Positions 7,973 to 14,692 of a stretch of DNA of 64,000 bases are shown here, piece by piece; within the stretch, counting starts at the first letter, position 1, and the number at the start of each line of letters is the position of its first letter. The stretch covers positions 51,639-115,638 of the forward strand of contig NZ_AMZB01000126.1 of NCBI RefSeq assembly GCF_000313755.1, read 5' to 3'. Origin of the DNA: Pseudomonas nitroreducens TX1. Lineage in GTDB: Bacteria > Pseudomonadota > Gammaproteobacteria > Pseudomonadales > Pseudomonadaceae. The notes under the pieces were generated by a model. The model saw only the letters and a program-made list of their open reading frames with translations, did not search any database and was not told the origin of the DNA. Both the position numbers and the translations under genes were made by a program.

Positions 7973-9012
7973 TGAGCATCACCAAGCTCCCCGATGGCCG
8001 CTGGTTCGTCGATGTCGAGCCGATCAAGGGTAAGCGCTTTCGGAAGCGGTTTAGCACCAAAGGAGAGGCTCAGCCCTTCGAGGCTACAGTGCGTCAGAAG
8101 TGCATCGATAGCCCTGGTTGGAACCCCACTCCGAAGGATCAACGCCGGTTGTTGGAATTGCTCAATCGCTGGGGCGTTCTGCATGGTCATGCGCTAAGTG
8201 ATTACGACGGGCGCGAGCTGCTGATGCGGCGAATGATCGAACGGCTCAAGAACCCTATTGGGCGGGCCTTCACGGCCATTCGGTTTGCGGAGTATCGAGC
8301 CAAGCGCCTTGCCGATGGTTACAGCCGAAAGACTCTCAACAATGAACTGTCGTACCTGCGCGCGATGTTCAATTGCCTGATCCAGTTTGGTGAGGTGGAT
8401 TACCCGAACCCACTGGCCACTCTGAAGCCGCTGAAGCTGCAAGAGAATGAGTTGGCCTATCTGGATCATGACCAGATCGCGGTGTTGTTCGACACGTTGC
8501 GCCAGATGCCGCACGTCCACGTCGAGCTGATATCAGCCATTTGCCTTGCCACGGGTTGCCGATGGGGAGAGGCGCAGGGGCTGGTGCCATCCAGGGTGAA
8601 GGGGGCGGCCGTGCACTTCATCAACACCAAATCCAAGCGCAGACGGTCGATACCGATTTCACCCGAACTGGAGAGCCGGATCCTCGACCACTTCAAACGC
8701 TTCGGACCGTTCACCAACTGTCGCAATGCGTTTGATGAAGCTGTCACCAAGGCTGGTCTAGAGTTACCGCCAGGTCAGAAAGCACATGTCCTGCGACATA
8801 CCTTCGCTAGCCACTTCATGGCGAACGGTGGCAACATCCTGTCCCTGCAAAAGATACTCGGCCATTCGACCCTGGCGATGACCATGCGCTATGCGCACCT
8901 CGCTCCAGGGCACATGCAGGACGTGCTAGCGTTCGGTCCCAGCAGAGATTTTCGACACTTCTTCGACACCCCACCGGAGTCGGTCACGGAAGCTGGAGAA
9001 AAAGCCTTGTAA
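7972..9012 (+). CDS. Tyrosine-family phage integrase
   Basis: The 346-residue protein has the complete catalytic set of tyrosine recombinases: Arg197 in ATGCRWGEAQGL, a Lys in the TKSKRR beta-hairpin (about 220-222), His272 and Arg275 in HVLRHTFASH, His298 in LGHST and the nucleophile Tyr307 in MRYAHL. An Arg/Lys-rich N-terminal arm-binding region (1-50) and a SAM-like core-binding domain (about 75-155) precede it. It overlaps rep by one base and ends 8 bases before selC, so it presumably recombines at an attachment site within or next to that tRNA gene. Nothing suggests inactivation. Confidence 0.92.
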   Translation: MSITKLPDGRWFVDVEPIKGKRFRKRFSTKGEAQPFEATVRQKCIDSPGWNPTPKDQRRLLELLNRWGVLHGHALSDYDGRELLMRRMIERLKNPIGRAFTAIRFAEYRAKRLADGYSRKTLNNELSYLRAMFNCLIQFGEVDYPNPLATLKPLKLQENELAYLDHDQIAVLFDTLRQMPHVHVELISAICLATGCRWGEAQGLVPSRVKGAAVHFINTKSKRRRSIPISPELESRILDHFKRFGPFTNCRNAFDEAVTKAGLELPPGQKAHVLRHTFASHFMANGGNILSLQKILGHSTLAMTMRYAHLAPGHMQDVLAFGPSRDFRHFFDTPPESVTEAGEKAL

Positions 9013-9020
9013 ATCAATAT

Positions 9021-9116
9021 GGAAGGCAATCACGCCCGGTGGCGTGGCCGGGCTTCAAACCCGGTGGGGGACGGCAGCCGTTCCTGGGTGAGTTCGACTC
9101 TCACTGCCTTCCGCCA
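9021..9116 (+). tRNA. selC: tRNA-Sec (UCA anticodon)
   Basis: The RNA is 96 bases including CCA, longer than ordinary tRNAs because of a large variable arm, as expected for selenocysteine tRNA. The acceptor stem is the 8-bp type (GGAAGGCA with TGCCTTCC). The anticodon stem CCGGG/CCCGG (9048-9052, 9060-9064) closes loop CTTCAAA with anticodon TCA at 9055-9057. It decodes UGA at Sec codons, e.g. in formate dehydrogenase. It starts 8 bases after the integrase stop and ends 8 bases before the stop of an inverted phage-type gene, so it is boxed in by mobile DNA on both sides with no room for its own promoter. Confidence 0.95.
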
Positions 9117-9124
9117 ACTCTCCT

Positions 9125-9421
9125 TCAGCAGATCATGATCCCGTCCTGGGGAATCAGGTCCTTGCTGGCTCCCACTTCTTCCGGAGCGAGCACCTTCAGC
9201 GACTGGATGTTGTGCCAGAACATCTCCTGTGGATAAGGCCGGCGAAGCATCTGGTCCATGACCAGGAAGTACGGGCGGCTGATGATCTGATCCAGCGGAG
9301 GCACAACACCGACGATCTGGATGCAGTGCAGTTCCGGAGTCGGGTCGGCGTCGCAGGTGGTGGATACCAAGGCGTATTGGCCGAGCAGGGATACGGGGTT
9401 TTCCGATCCATATCGGGTCAT
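9125..9421 (-). CDS. Inovirus early protein, paralogue of 5661-6050
   Basis: This 98-residue protein shares the layout and motifs of the protein encoded at 5661-6050: LGQYALVSTTCDADP near the N-terminus, IQIVGVVPPLDQI in the middle and MFWHNIQSLKVL toward the end. It is shorter at the C-terminus, where the other copy has a low-complexity tail. ATG 9421 has a clear GGAG 6-7 bases upstream. The stop codon lies 8 bases from the 3' end of selC, so whatever was downstream in the ancestral phage has been deleted. Function unknown. Confidence 0.65.
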   Translation of the reverse strand: MTRYGSENPVSLLGQYALVSTTCDADPTPELHCIQIVGVVPPLDQIISRPYFLVMDQMLRRPYPQEMFWHNIQSLKVLAPEEVGASKDLIPQDGIMIC

Positions 9422-9475
9422 GTCGACTCTCCTAAGAGCAAGTCGCTGGTTTTCAGTGTGTGAAATTGCCGAACT

Positions 9476-9691
9476 TCAACTGGTCCATTTCTGTGTCAGT
9501 AGCCAGCGCCTCAGGAGAGTGCTGTTGATCATGCGTCGATCACCAATGCGCACAGTGGGTAGTTGACCATTCACTGCCCACGCCAGGGCGAGCTGAAAAT
9601 CGATACCGTTTCGTTCCGACCAGTGCTCGATGGTTTCCAGGTCCTGGCGAATGTTCGGAGGTGCGTTGGAGTGGTTGTGATCCGGTTCCAT
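9476..9691 (-). CDS. Excisionase/HTH-like early protein, paralogue of 5215-5430
   Basis: The 71-residue product has the same length and pattern as the protein at 5215-5430: RQDLETIEHWSERNGI, then ALAWAVNGQLPTVRIGDRR and LLRRWLLTQKW, a small winged DNA-binding fold. ATG 9691 has GGAG at good spacing. It is transcribed divergently from the ribbon-helix-helix gene across a promoter with three operator-like sites, so it is probably repressed by that regulator. A homologue of the 5453-5668 gene is missing between it and 9125-9421. Confidence 0.65.
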   Translation of the reverse strand: MEPDHNHSNAPPNIRQDLETIEHWSERNGIDFQLALAWAVNGQLPTVRIGDRRMINSTLLRRWLLTQKWTS

Positions 9692-9713
9692 GAGGCTCTC
9701 CGGAGGTCTTTGT

Positions 9714-9783
9714 GGACCACCGTGATCCGTTTGATTTTGATGGGATCACGGTGGTTCCATTGTTGTCAAGACCACCGTGGTCC
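9714..9783. promoter_or_regulatory. Three operator copies in divergent promoter
   Basis: Site 1 (GGACCACCGTGATCC, 9714-9728), site 2 (inverse orientation, GGATCACGGTGGTTCC, 9743-9758) and site 3 (GACCACCGTGGTCC, 9770-9783) are copies of one near-palindrome. Site 3 ends 11 bases before the ATG of the Arc-type gene. Spacing and symmetry fit cooperative binding by a ribbon-helix-helix repressor. Confidence 0.7.
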
Positions 9784-9794
9784 ATCATCCGGCG

Positions 9795-10217
9795 ATGAGC
9801 AGAGATGACCCCCAATTCAAACTTCGGATGCCGATTGAGCTGCGCTCGCAGGTCGATCAGGCTGCGCTCGCTTCTGGGCGATCTTTAAACGCAGAACTGG
9901 TTGCCCGGCTGGAAGCGAGCTTCCTCACTACAACTCCCGGCGACTCGTTGGTTTCCGCTGCGAGGGCTCGGGAGCTGATGGCGCTTGCTCGTGAAGGGCT
10001 TCCAACGATCATCAGGAATCGAGCTATCAGCGCGATAAATCGAGCCGTGTCATTGGGACATAGCGTGGCCAGTGTTTCTCTTCACGATCTCTCGCTGGCA
10101 GAAGGGCTGACGGAAAAAGAGCGTTCAGAGCTGGCCCTGCCGTTAACCCAGGAGCTTGAAGCTGAGGGATACGAGGTTGCATGGGATGGGGCTTCGGCGA
10201 TTTTGATCCGCTTCTGA
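9795..10217 (+). CDS. Arc-type ribbon-helix-helix repressor
   Basis: From ATG 9795 the 140-residue protein starts SRDDPQFKLRMPIELRSQVD and continues with GRSLNAELVARLEASF, the standard Arc/MetJ ribbon-helix-helix domain found in phage and mobile-element repressors. The C-terminal about 90 residues (helical, then a beta-rich end) form a second domain I do not recognise, perhaps for oligomerisation. A GTG at 9777 would add six residues but would place the start inside operator site 3. No clear ribosome site precedes 9795. It is divergent from 9476-9691 and presumably represses both itself and those early genes. Confidence 0.75.
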   Translation: MSRDDPQFKLRMPIELRSQVDQAALASGRSLNAELVARLEASFLTTTPGDSLVSAARARELMALAREGLPTIIRNRAISAINRAVSLGHSVASVSLHDLSLAEGLTEKERSELALPLTQELEAEGYEVAWDGASAILIRF

Positions 10218-10300
10218 GGCAGGCCGTCCCGTGGGTGCAGAACCATCAAACACCCCATTCGTGAATTGGGGCAGGCATTCCCGAAAGGTCGAGACAAGCC

Positions 10301-10738
10301 ATGGTCAGGCTGGATCACTTCACCGAAGAGCATCTGGAACTGAGCGACCTGTGGCGCTGGCAGGAAGGCGTTCGCGAGGATGCCTTTCTGGTGCCGCTGG
10401 CGACGGCAGCGGAGGTGCTGCCCGGTGTGTCGTTGCTGCTGGTGAGGGCGCTGTTCCGGCTGCCGGTGGGCATCGAGTTGCAAGGCCTGCTGGCCTACGA
10501 TCCGGTCGGGCAGGACGTCTATGCGCTGCAGGTGCTGATCGGCCGCCACAGCTATTCCTTCAACAAGTACCTGCCGGAGGCTTCCTTCGAGGAGGTGCTG
10601 GCGCTGGCGGATCACTTGAAGGTCAGCACCGGCGGTGTGCTGCCGATGCGCTATAGCGTGGTGCGACAGGCGATGCCGATTCCCGATGGCAGCTTCACAC
10701 TATGGCTGGGAGCTGGAGTCAACGCTGGGAACCGTTGA
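10301..10738 (+). CDS. Hypothetical protein, 145 aa
   Basis: I do not recognise this protein. It is soluble, without signal peptide or membrane helix, and has alternating strands and helices (LVRALFRLPVGIELQG, VYALQVLIGRHSYSF) that suggest a small globular fold. GC and codon use match the chromosome, so it probably marks the end of the mobile region. ATG 10301 follows a weak GAGA at 8 bases. Its 3' end overlaps the convergent gene at 10700-11122 by 39 bases. Confidence 0.55.
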   Translation: MVRLDHFTEEHLELSDLWRWQEGVREDAFLVPLATAAEVLPGVSLLLVRALFRLPVGIELQGLLAYDPVGQDVYALQVLIGRHSYSFNKYLPEASFEEVLALADHLKVSTGGVLPMRYSVVRQAMPIPDGSFTLWLGAGVNAGNR

Positions 10739-11122
10739 GACCGCGCACATTGGGTCCAATTGGCTGCCGCCGGAGTAGTTCAGAAATTCTCGCATGGCAG
10801 GAGTCAGCGTCTCCTCAGAAGCGATGCGCCAGAACGTCTTTTCCCCCAGGACCGCCGTGGCGCGCTGAATAAGAACTTGGGCTGCATTGTGGTGACCGGT
10901 ACGGAGCCAATGTCGGACCAGTTGCCTGTTCTCATTGGCAGGAAGCTGTGCGGCCTGGAACAGCTCGAGAGCGTAGCGGTAGTTCAGCGGCCAGAGTTTC
11001 TTGAGGAAATCAACCCTTTCGGTAATGGGCACGCTGATGAGCCACTGGCGGACGTTCCTGTCCTGTTTCCCTTTGCCGGTACGACTGCATACCTGTTCGG
11101 CAGTGAATGTCGGTCGTTGCAT
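10700..11122 (-). CDS. Hypothetical helical protein, 140 aa
   Basis: The product is mostly helical and basic in its first half, with conserved-looking Trp/Leu positions (VRQWLISVPITERVDFLKKL, LVRHWLRTGHHNAAQVLI). It resembles small Pseudomonas proteins of unknown function; no domain is recognised. Its ATG (11122) directly abuts the TGA of the upstream DUF6434-like gene, so they form a two-gene operon with probable translational coupling. It converges on the preceding gene. Confidence 0.5.
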   Translation of the reverse strand: MQRPTFTAEQVCSRTGKGKQDRNVRQWLISVPITERVDFLKKLWPLNYRYALELFQAAQLPANENRQLVRHWLRTGHHNAAQVLIQRATAVLGEKTFWRIASEETLTPAMREFLNYSGGSQLDPMCAVSTVPSVDSSSQP

Positions 11123-11356
11123 TCACTGCGCCTTTCTATGGTCCATGGCGCGGCGCTTCCACTCATCCACCAGCGCCCCCATGTCCGCTGGTGCGCCGCT
11201 GCGTACCCAGGCCATGAAGGCGCGGTCGAAGTGGAAGCCGTCACCGCAATGCTGGGTCATGAAGCGGCGGACGTTCTGGGTGTTGCGGTAGTGGGCATCC
11301 AGCGGGGTTTGCCGGGTAATCGGGTCGCTGGGCCAGTCGAAGGCCATGGCGTCCAT
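11123..11356 (-). CDS. DUF6434-like small protein, 77 aa
   Basis: The protein FDWPSDPITRQTPL ... NTQNVRRFMTQHCGDGFHF has the Trp/Thr-rich start and the VRRFM helix typical of a small uncharacterised family often annotated DUF6434, sometimes fused to SAP-like domains. The second half (FMAWVRSGAPADMGALVDEW) continues the family pattern. No catalytic motif or targeting signal is visible. It is the first gene of the pair with 10700-11122. Family assignment is from memory. Confidence 0.55.
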   Translation of the reverse strand: MDAMAFDWPSDPITRQTPLDAHYRNTQNVRRFMTQHCGDGFHFDRAFMAWVRSGAPADMGALVDEWKRRAMDHRKAQ

Positions 11357-11426
11357 TCCTGTGGCTTGGGGAGCGCCCGTTATAGCGCAATCGGCAGCCG
11401 CTGGCGCGGCCTGCCGAGGGGCGGCG

Positions 11427-11630
11427 TCACTGGCCCCACATCATCCGCTGTTGCTGCGCGGAGTAGTCGTCGCTTTGCAGGCGCACACGGGTGGGCTGAC
11501 GTTCGAGGTTGTCTTCGCCGAAGGATTCGCGCACAGGCGATTCGATGGCGCCGAAGTGGTTGTAGTGCGGGGCATCGGCACAGCCGACCAGGGTGACGCA
11601 GGCGAAGGTGACCACGGAGAGTTTGAGCAT
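11427..11630 (-). CDS. Small lipoprotein, 67 aa
   Basis: A 67-residue precursor starts at ATG 11630 behind AGGAGGA. A signal peptide (MLKLSVVTFACVTLVGC) ends in the lipobox LVGC, so Cys17 should be lipidated and the mature 51 residues displayed in the periplasm or at the outer membrane. The mature part is polar with Tyr/His/Gln and has no known domain. A much longer in-frame extension upstream lacks a ribosome site and is rejected. It is expressed alone or with the GrpB gene 55 bases upstream. Confidence 0.7.
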   Translation of the reverse strand: MLKLSVVTFACVTLVGCADAPHYNHFGAIESPVRESFGEDNLERQPTRVRLQSDDYSAQQQRMMWGQ

Positions 11631-11685
11631 GGGACTTCCTCCTGAGAGTGAGCCCCGAGCTTCTGCCGGGTGGATTAACGGCGGA

Positions 11686-12318
11686 TTAACGCGGACTGTC
11701 CGGGCCCTGGATTTCACCACCCTGGGGCGCATCGCCCGAACTGTCGCGGTGGTGTTCAGGTGGGTTGAGCGCACGTCCCAGTATCTGCGCAACCACCTCG
11801 TCCTTGCCCTCGGTGTAGGCGTCGCGGTCGGTGGGGAAGCGCCGGGCCATTTCGTGCTTCACCCGCGCATAGAGCCGGGCGTCTTCGGGGTGGCCGCGCA
11901 GCCAGTCGCGGAACAGCAGACGGCGCGAGGCTTCGTTCAGGTCCATGACGTGGACGTGGTGGGTGCGCCCTCTGCCCAGCGGCGGCATGCCTTTGACGAA
12001 GAACATCCGCGAAGTGTCGGGATTCTCGGCCCAGTACTGGTAGCCCAGGCCCTGCAGCGGTTCGATCAGGCGGTGCGGGTCGCTGCCCGGCGGCGGCAGC
12101 AGGAGGATGTCGATGATCGGCTTGGCGTCCAGCCCCGGTACGGCGGTGCTGCCGATGTGTTCGATGCCCAGGCCGGGAAGGTCGGCTGCCCGGGCGATGG
12201 CCTCGGCTTCTTCGGCAAAGCGCTGCGGCCAGTGGGGATCGGCGGTCACGACTTCGACGCGGTCTTCGTCGGCGTTGCTCCAGCGCTGGCCGTCGAATTC
12301 GGGGGTTTGCGGGGTCAT
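11686..12318 (-). CDS. GrpB family (UPF0157) nucleotidyltransferase-like protein
   Basis: This 210-residue protein contains the GrpB signature IEHIGSTAVPGLDAKPIIDI around residues 52-71, which corresponds to the GS and DxD-type metal site of nucleotidyltransferases, plus a second conserved block with HHVHVM and FRDWLRGHPEDARLY. The cellular substrate of the family is not established. ATG 12318 has GGAG 7 bases upstream. The last about 20 residues are a variable tail. It shares direction with the small lipoprotein downstream. Confidence 0.85.
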   Translation of the reverse strand: MTPQTPEFDGQRWSNADEDRVEVVTADPHWPQRFAEEAEAIARAADLPGLGIEHIGSTAVPGLDAKPIIDILLLPPPGSDPHRLIEPLQGLGYQYWAENPDTSRMFFVKGMPPLGRGRTHHVHVMDLNEASRRLLFRDWLRGHPEDARLYARVKHEMARRFPTDRDAYTEGKDEVVAQILGRALNPPEHHRDSSGDAPQGGEIQGPDSPR

Positions 12319-12390
12319 GCGGAAACTCCAGCGGCAAGGCGATGGGGGCGAAGGTTGGAGGGGGATCGCAAGGGCGGAGTTCCAGGTAAA

Positions 12391-12419
12391 ACCTGTAGGA
12401 GCGACCCGCTCCTACAGGT
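12391..12419. repeat. REP-type palindrome
   Basis: ACCTGTAGGAGCG (12391-12403) and its perfect complement (12407-12419) form a 13-bp stem with a 3-base loop between two leftward genes. This is the short form of the GTAGGAGCG repeat family scattered through the window; it may also end transcription from the CigR-like gene. Confidence 0.8.
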
Positions 12420-12428
12420 CAGGAAGGG

Positions 12429-12857
12429 TCAATCCAGCACGTTATGCAGCACTTCGTAGATGACGCCGGTGGCGATGGTCACCAGCAGCAGGTCGGTGCC
12501 GGCCTGTTGCCATTCGTAGCCGTCGTAGTGGGGCAGGCGGCCGACCAGGCGGCCGTCGAGCTTCTTGGCGATACCGGGAGGCAGTGGCTTGCCGCGTGCG
12601 AGGTTCTTCTGGATGCCCGGCGGCAGCGATGCGCCTGGGTTCCAGTAGTTGCGGTTGTCATTGAGGATGACCTGCACGCCGCCGATATCGATGCTCGGGC
12701 CGCCGCCCTGCCAGTTGTTGCCCTGATTGCCCTGATTGCCGTGTTGGCCGCTGTTACCATGCCCCTTGTTCTTGCCCGGATCGGCCAGCAAAAGGGGGCT
12801 GGCGCTTACCAAGGTCAGGCCGAGAGCGGCCGCGAGCAGCAGGTTGGGTCTGGACAT
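12429..12857 (-). CDS. CigR/RcnB-like periplasmic protein
   Basis: A signal peptide (to about residue 25, ending LLLADP) is followed by an Asn/Gly/Gln-rich linker (28-52). A C-terminal domain comes next with the repeated LPPGIQKNLARGKPLPPGI pattern and YEWQQAGTDLLLVTIATGVI, the hallmark of the RcnB/CigR superfamily. Members act in metal homeostasis (RcnB) or as anti-virulence regulators (CigR); which applies here cannot be read from sequence. The last segment (LLLVTIATGVIYEVL) could anchor to the membrane. ATG 12857 has GGAGG at 8 bases. It is divergent from the Gly-rich secreted protein. Confidence 0.75.
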   Translation of the reverse strand: MSRPNLLLAAALGLTLVSASPLLLADPGKNKGHGNSGQHGNQGNQGNNWQGGGPSIDIGGVQVILNDNRNYWNPGASLPPGIQKNLARGKPLPPGIAKKLDGRLVGRLPHYDGYEWQQAGTDLLLVTIATGVIYEVLHNVLD

Positions 12858-13034
12858 ATCCGTATAGCCTCCGAGGGAAAACTGCCGTTTCGCTCAGCTT
12901 AGCCGCTGCAGGCGTTTCGGCAGCAGGCATTTTGGCACCGGCGTGCTGGCATTTCGTCGGCAGGCCGCGAACCACGGGGGCTGTAGCGAGTCATAGTGAT
13001 AATCTCAACCCCCGCCCATGGAGGCGATAACAAG

Positions 13035-13517
13035 ATGAAAAAGTCCCTGGTTGTTGCAGTAGCCTGTGCATTCGCACTCGGCACGACAGCCTTGCTGCCT
13101 GCTGATCTTTCGCCGATCGGTTCGGTGTATGCCAAAGGTAACGGCGGCGGTGGCGGTGGTGGCAATGGCGGCGGTAACGGCGGCGGTCATGGTGGTGGCA
13201 ATGCCGGCGGCAACGGTGGTGGCCATGGTGGTGGCAAGGGTGGCGCCGGTGGCAATCACGGCAGCAACAGCAACGGCGCCAACGACGGCGGCGAGCACGC
13301 CGGCAAGGCCACTCGCGATCATGGCCTGAGTGGCAACCATTACGGCAGCGAGAAGAACGACAGCAAGGGCCACGGCCAGACGACTTCTGCCGTGGCGAAC
13401 TCCAAGGACACCCGTGGTCTGTCCAAGGCGACGGCGATTTCCGGCACGACTCGAGGCACCCACAACACCAAGGGCCTGGACAACGCCGGCGACAATTCGA
13501 CGAAGAACGACGACTGA
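13035..13517 (+). CDS. Secreted Gly-rich protein, 160 aa
   Basis: ATG 13035 is preceded by GGAGG and opens a signal peptide (MKKSLVVAVACAFALGTTAL). The mature protein begins with a GGN/GGH-rich run of about 50 residues, then a polar Asn/Gly/Ser/Lys/Thr-rich tail (HAGKATRDHGLSGNHYGSEK and similar) with no hydrophobic core. It is likely disordered and secreted or surface-associated. The Gly-His repeats could bind metal, but that is inference. It is divergent from the CigR-like gene, which has a similar low-complexity linker, so the two may be co-regulated. Confidence 0.7.
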   Translation: MKKSLVVAVACAFALGTTALLPADLSPIGSVYAKGNGGGGGGGNGGGNGGGHGGGNAGGNGGGHGGGKGGAGGNHGSNSNGANDGGEHAGKATRDHGLSGNHYGSEKNDSKGHGQTTSAVANSKDTRGLSKATAISGTTRGTHNTKGLDNAGDNSTKNDD

Positions 13518-13550
13518 TCCATCCTGCGGCCAGGGACGGCCGCGACGCTT

Positions 13551-14234
13551 TCACTGCACCGGGAAGTCGAAGTAGGTCTTGGGATAGGGCTCGGCTTTCA
13601 GGGTGTAGTGCCACCACTCGGCAGCGTAGGGTTCGAAGCCGTGCCGGAGCATGGCTTGGCGCAGGGTTTCGCGGTTGCGCGTCTGCTGTACGCTGACCAG
13701 CGCGGTGCCGTGATGGGAGATGGGCCCGAAGAAATCGAACGGGCTGCCCATGTCCAACTCTTTCCCGCTTTTCGCATCCACCAGCGTGAGGTCGACGGTG
13801 CTGCCGCGCGAGTGCCCGGAGTGCTTGGCGATGTAGCCGTCGCGGAACAGCGCGGGCTTGTCCAGTTGCGGGTAGTAGCGGGCCTTCTGGCGGATATCCT
13901 GCGAGTCGGCAGCCCAGCGGCGGAAGTCATCCACGGCGCGCTGCGGGCGATAGCCGTCGAAGAGTTTCAGCGCCAGGCCGCTCAGGGCGACGTCCTTTTC
14001 CACCGCTGCCAATGCGACGGCGGCGTCGCGGGTGAGGATGATCCGGGCTTTCTGATAGCCATCGATGGGCTGGCCGACGAAGTTGTCGGCGCCGGCGTAG
14101 CGCACGTCGTAGCGTGCGGACTTCAAAACCTGATCGAGATAGACGAAGCCGTCCTGCGTCGGTTGGTCGGCGCGCAGCGCCGGGCTGGTCAGCAGGCCGA
14201 GCAGCAGCGCGAGGCTCAGGCCTGCCCGGCTCAT
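13551..14234 (-). CDS. D-Ala-D-Ala dipeptidase, VanX/DdpX family, periplasmic
   Basis: The enzyme should hydrolyse D-Ala-D-Ala in the periplasm, recycling peptidoglycan dipeptide. Zinc ligands of the VanX family are intact: His141 and Asp148 in SGHSRGSTVDLTL and His209 in EWWHY, with catalytic Glu206. Arg96 in FDGYRP matches the substrate-stabilising Arg. A signal peptide (residues 1-22, ALRA|DQ) shows export, unlike cytoplasmic VanX. The start overlaps the stop of the GcvH-like gene (ATGA), so it is the last gene of a tight operon. It converges with the Gly-rich protein gene. Confidence 0.88.
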   Translation of the reverse strand: MSRAGLSLALLLGLLTSPALRADQPTQDGFVYLDQVLKSARYDVRYAGADNFVGQPIDGYQKARIILTRDAAVALAAVEKDVALSGLALKLFDGYRPQRAVDDFRRWAADSQDIRQKARYYPQLDKPALFRDGYIAKHSGHSRGSTVDLTLVDAKSGKELDMGSPFDFFGPISHHGTALVSVQQTRNRETLRQAMLRHGFEPYAAEWWHYTLKAEPYPKTYFDFPVQ

Positions 14235-14692
14235 GGACGCAGGGCCTGGACCCCATCGTCGTCGGGATCGAAATTGTCCAGATGCATGCGTTGGGCGAAG
14301 GCCTCCAGTGCGGCGTCGCCCTGCAGGAAGTGGCCACGGGCAGCGGTCCAGTCATCGGGCTTCAGACGCACCATCCAGCCTTCGCCGTAGCAGTCCTGAT
14401 TGATCAGGCCCGGTCGACGCACCACGGCTTCGTTGCTGGCGAGAACCGTGCCGTCCAGCGGGCTGCGTGCAGACGACGCGGCCTTGGCGAACTCCACCAC
14501 GCCGAAGCTGCGGTCGCAGTCGATGTGCCAGCCGTCGCGCTTGGGAGTGAAGGCGAAGATCTGTCCGTAGACCGCGCAGCCGTAGGCGGTGAGCCCGAGG
14601 GTGACAGCGCCGCCTTGCTCCTCGCGCAGCCAGAGGTTGTAGTCGGGGGCATAGAGCAGGTCGTCGGGGAACTCCAGGCCGTGCAGCTTCAC
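14231..14692 (-). CDS. GcvH-like lipoyl-domain protein
   Basis: From GTG 14692, which overlaps the DsrE stop as GTGA, a 153-residue protein has the H-protein fold pattern of glycine cleavage. SFGVVEFAKAASSARSPLDG aligns with the AESVKAASDIYAP lipoylation loop of GcvH with the Lys kept, followed by NEAVVRRPGLINQDCYGEGW. The N-terminus (DDLLYAPDYNLWLR) also fits. No GcvT or GcvP gene is near. Combined with DsrE next door, it resembles lipoate-binding GcvH paralogues that carry sulfur or other cargo rather than glycine-derived aminomethyl, but that is inference. Confidence 0.72.
   Translation of the reverse strand: MKLHGLEFPDDLLYAPDYNLWLREEQGGAVTLGLTAYGCAVYGQIFAFTPKRDGWHIDCDRSFGVVEFAKAASSARSPLDGTVLASNEAVVRRPGLINQDCYGEGWMVRLKPDDWTAARGHFLQGDAALEAFAQRMHLDNFDPDDDGVQALRP

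Larger units (their letters stand above)
1..9020. mobile_element. Inovirus (Pf-like) element with cargo, left end outside window
   Basis: This is an accessory segment ending at selC. It combines an AT-rich cargo block (1-4757), a leftward repressor gene, three small rightward early genes, a hairpin-rich non-coding region, a Rep-type initiator and a tyrosine integrase. The order repressor / small early genes / rep / int matches Pf1/Pf4-type Pseudomonas filamentous phages as I recall them. The ssDNA-binding, coat, adsorption and Zot genes that normally sit between the early genes and rep are missing. The left boundary and the second attachment site are not in the window, so its length is unknown. 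Confidence is high that it is mobile and moderate that it is an inovirus derivative. Confidence 0.75.
9117..10217. mobile_element. Second, inverted inovirus-type remnant at selC 3' end
   Basis: Immediately after selC come two leftward genes paralogous to early genes of the first element (9125-9421 to 5661-6050; 9476-9691 to 5215-5430) and a divergent repressor-like gene. Read outward from selC this is the right end of a Pf-type prophage that entered at the tRNA 3' end but has lost its integrase-proximal part, including rep and int. The regulator differs in type from that of the first element, so two independent elements are likely. Confidence 0.6.

Noticed and set aside
10218..10260. Partial selC copy marking the far attachment site
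   Set aside because: GCCGTCCCGTGGGTG resembles part of selC but pairs over only a few bases; it is not a convincing duplicate.
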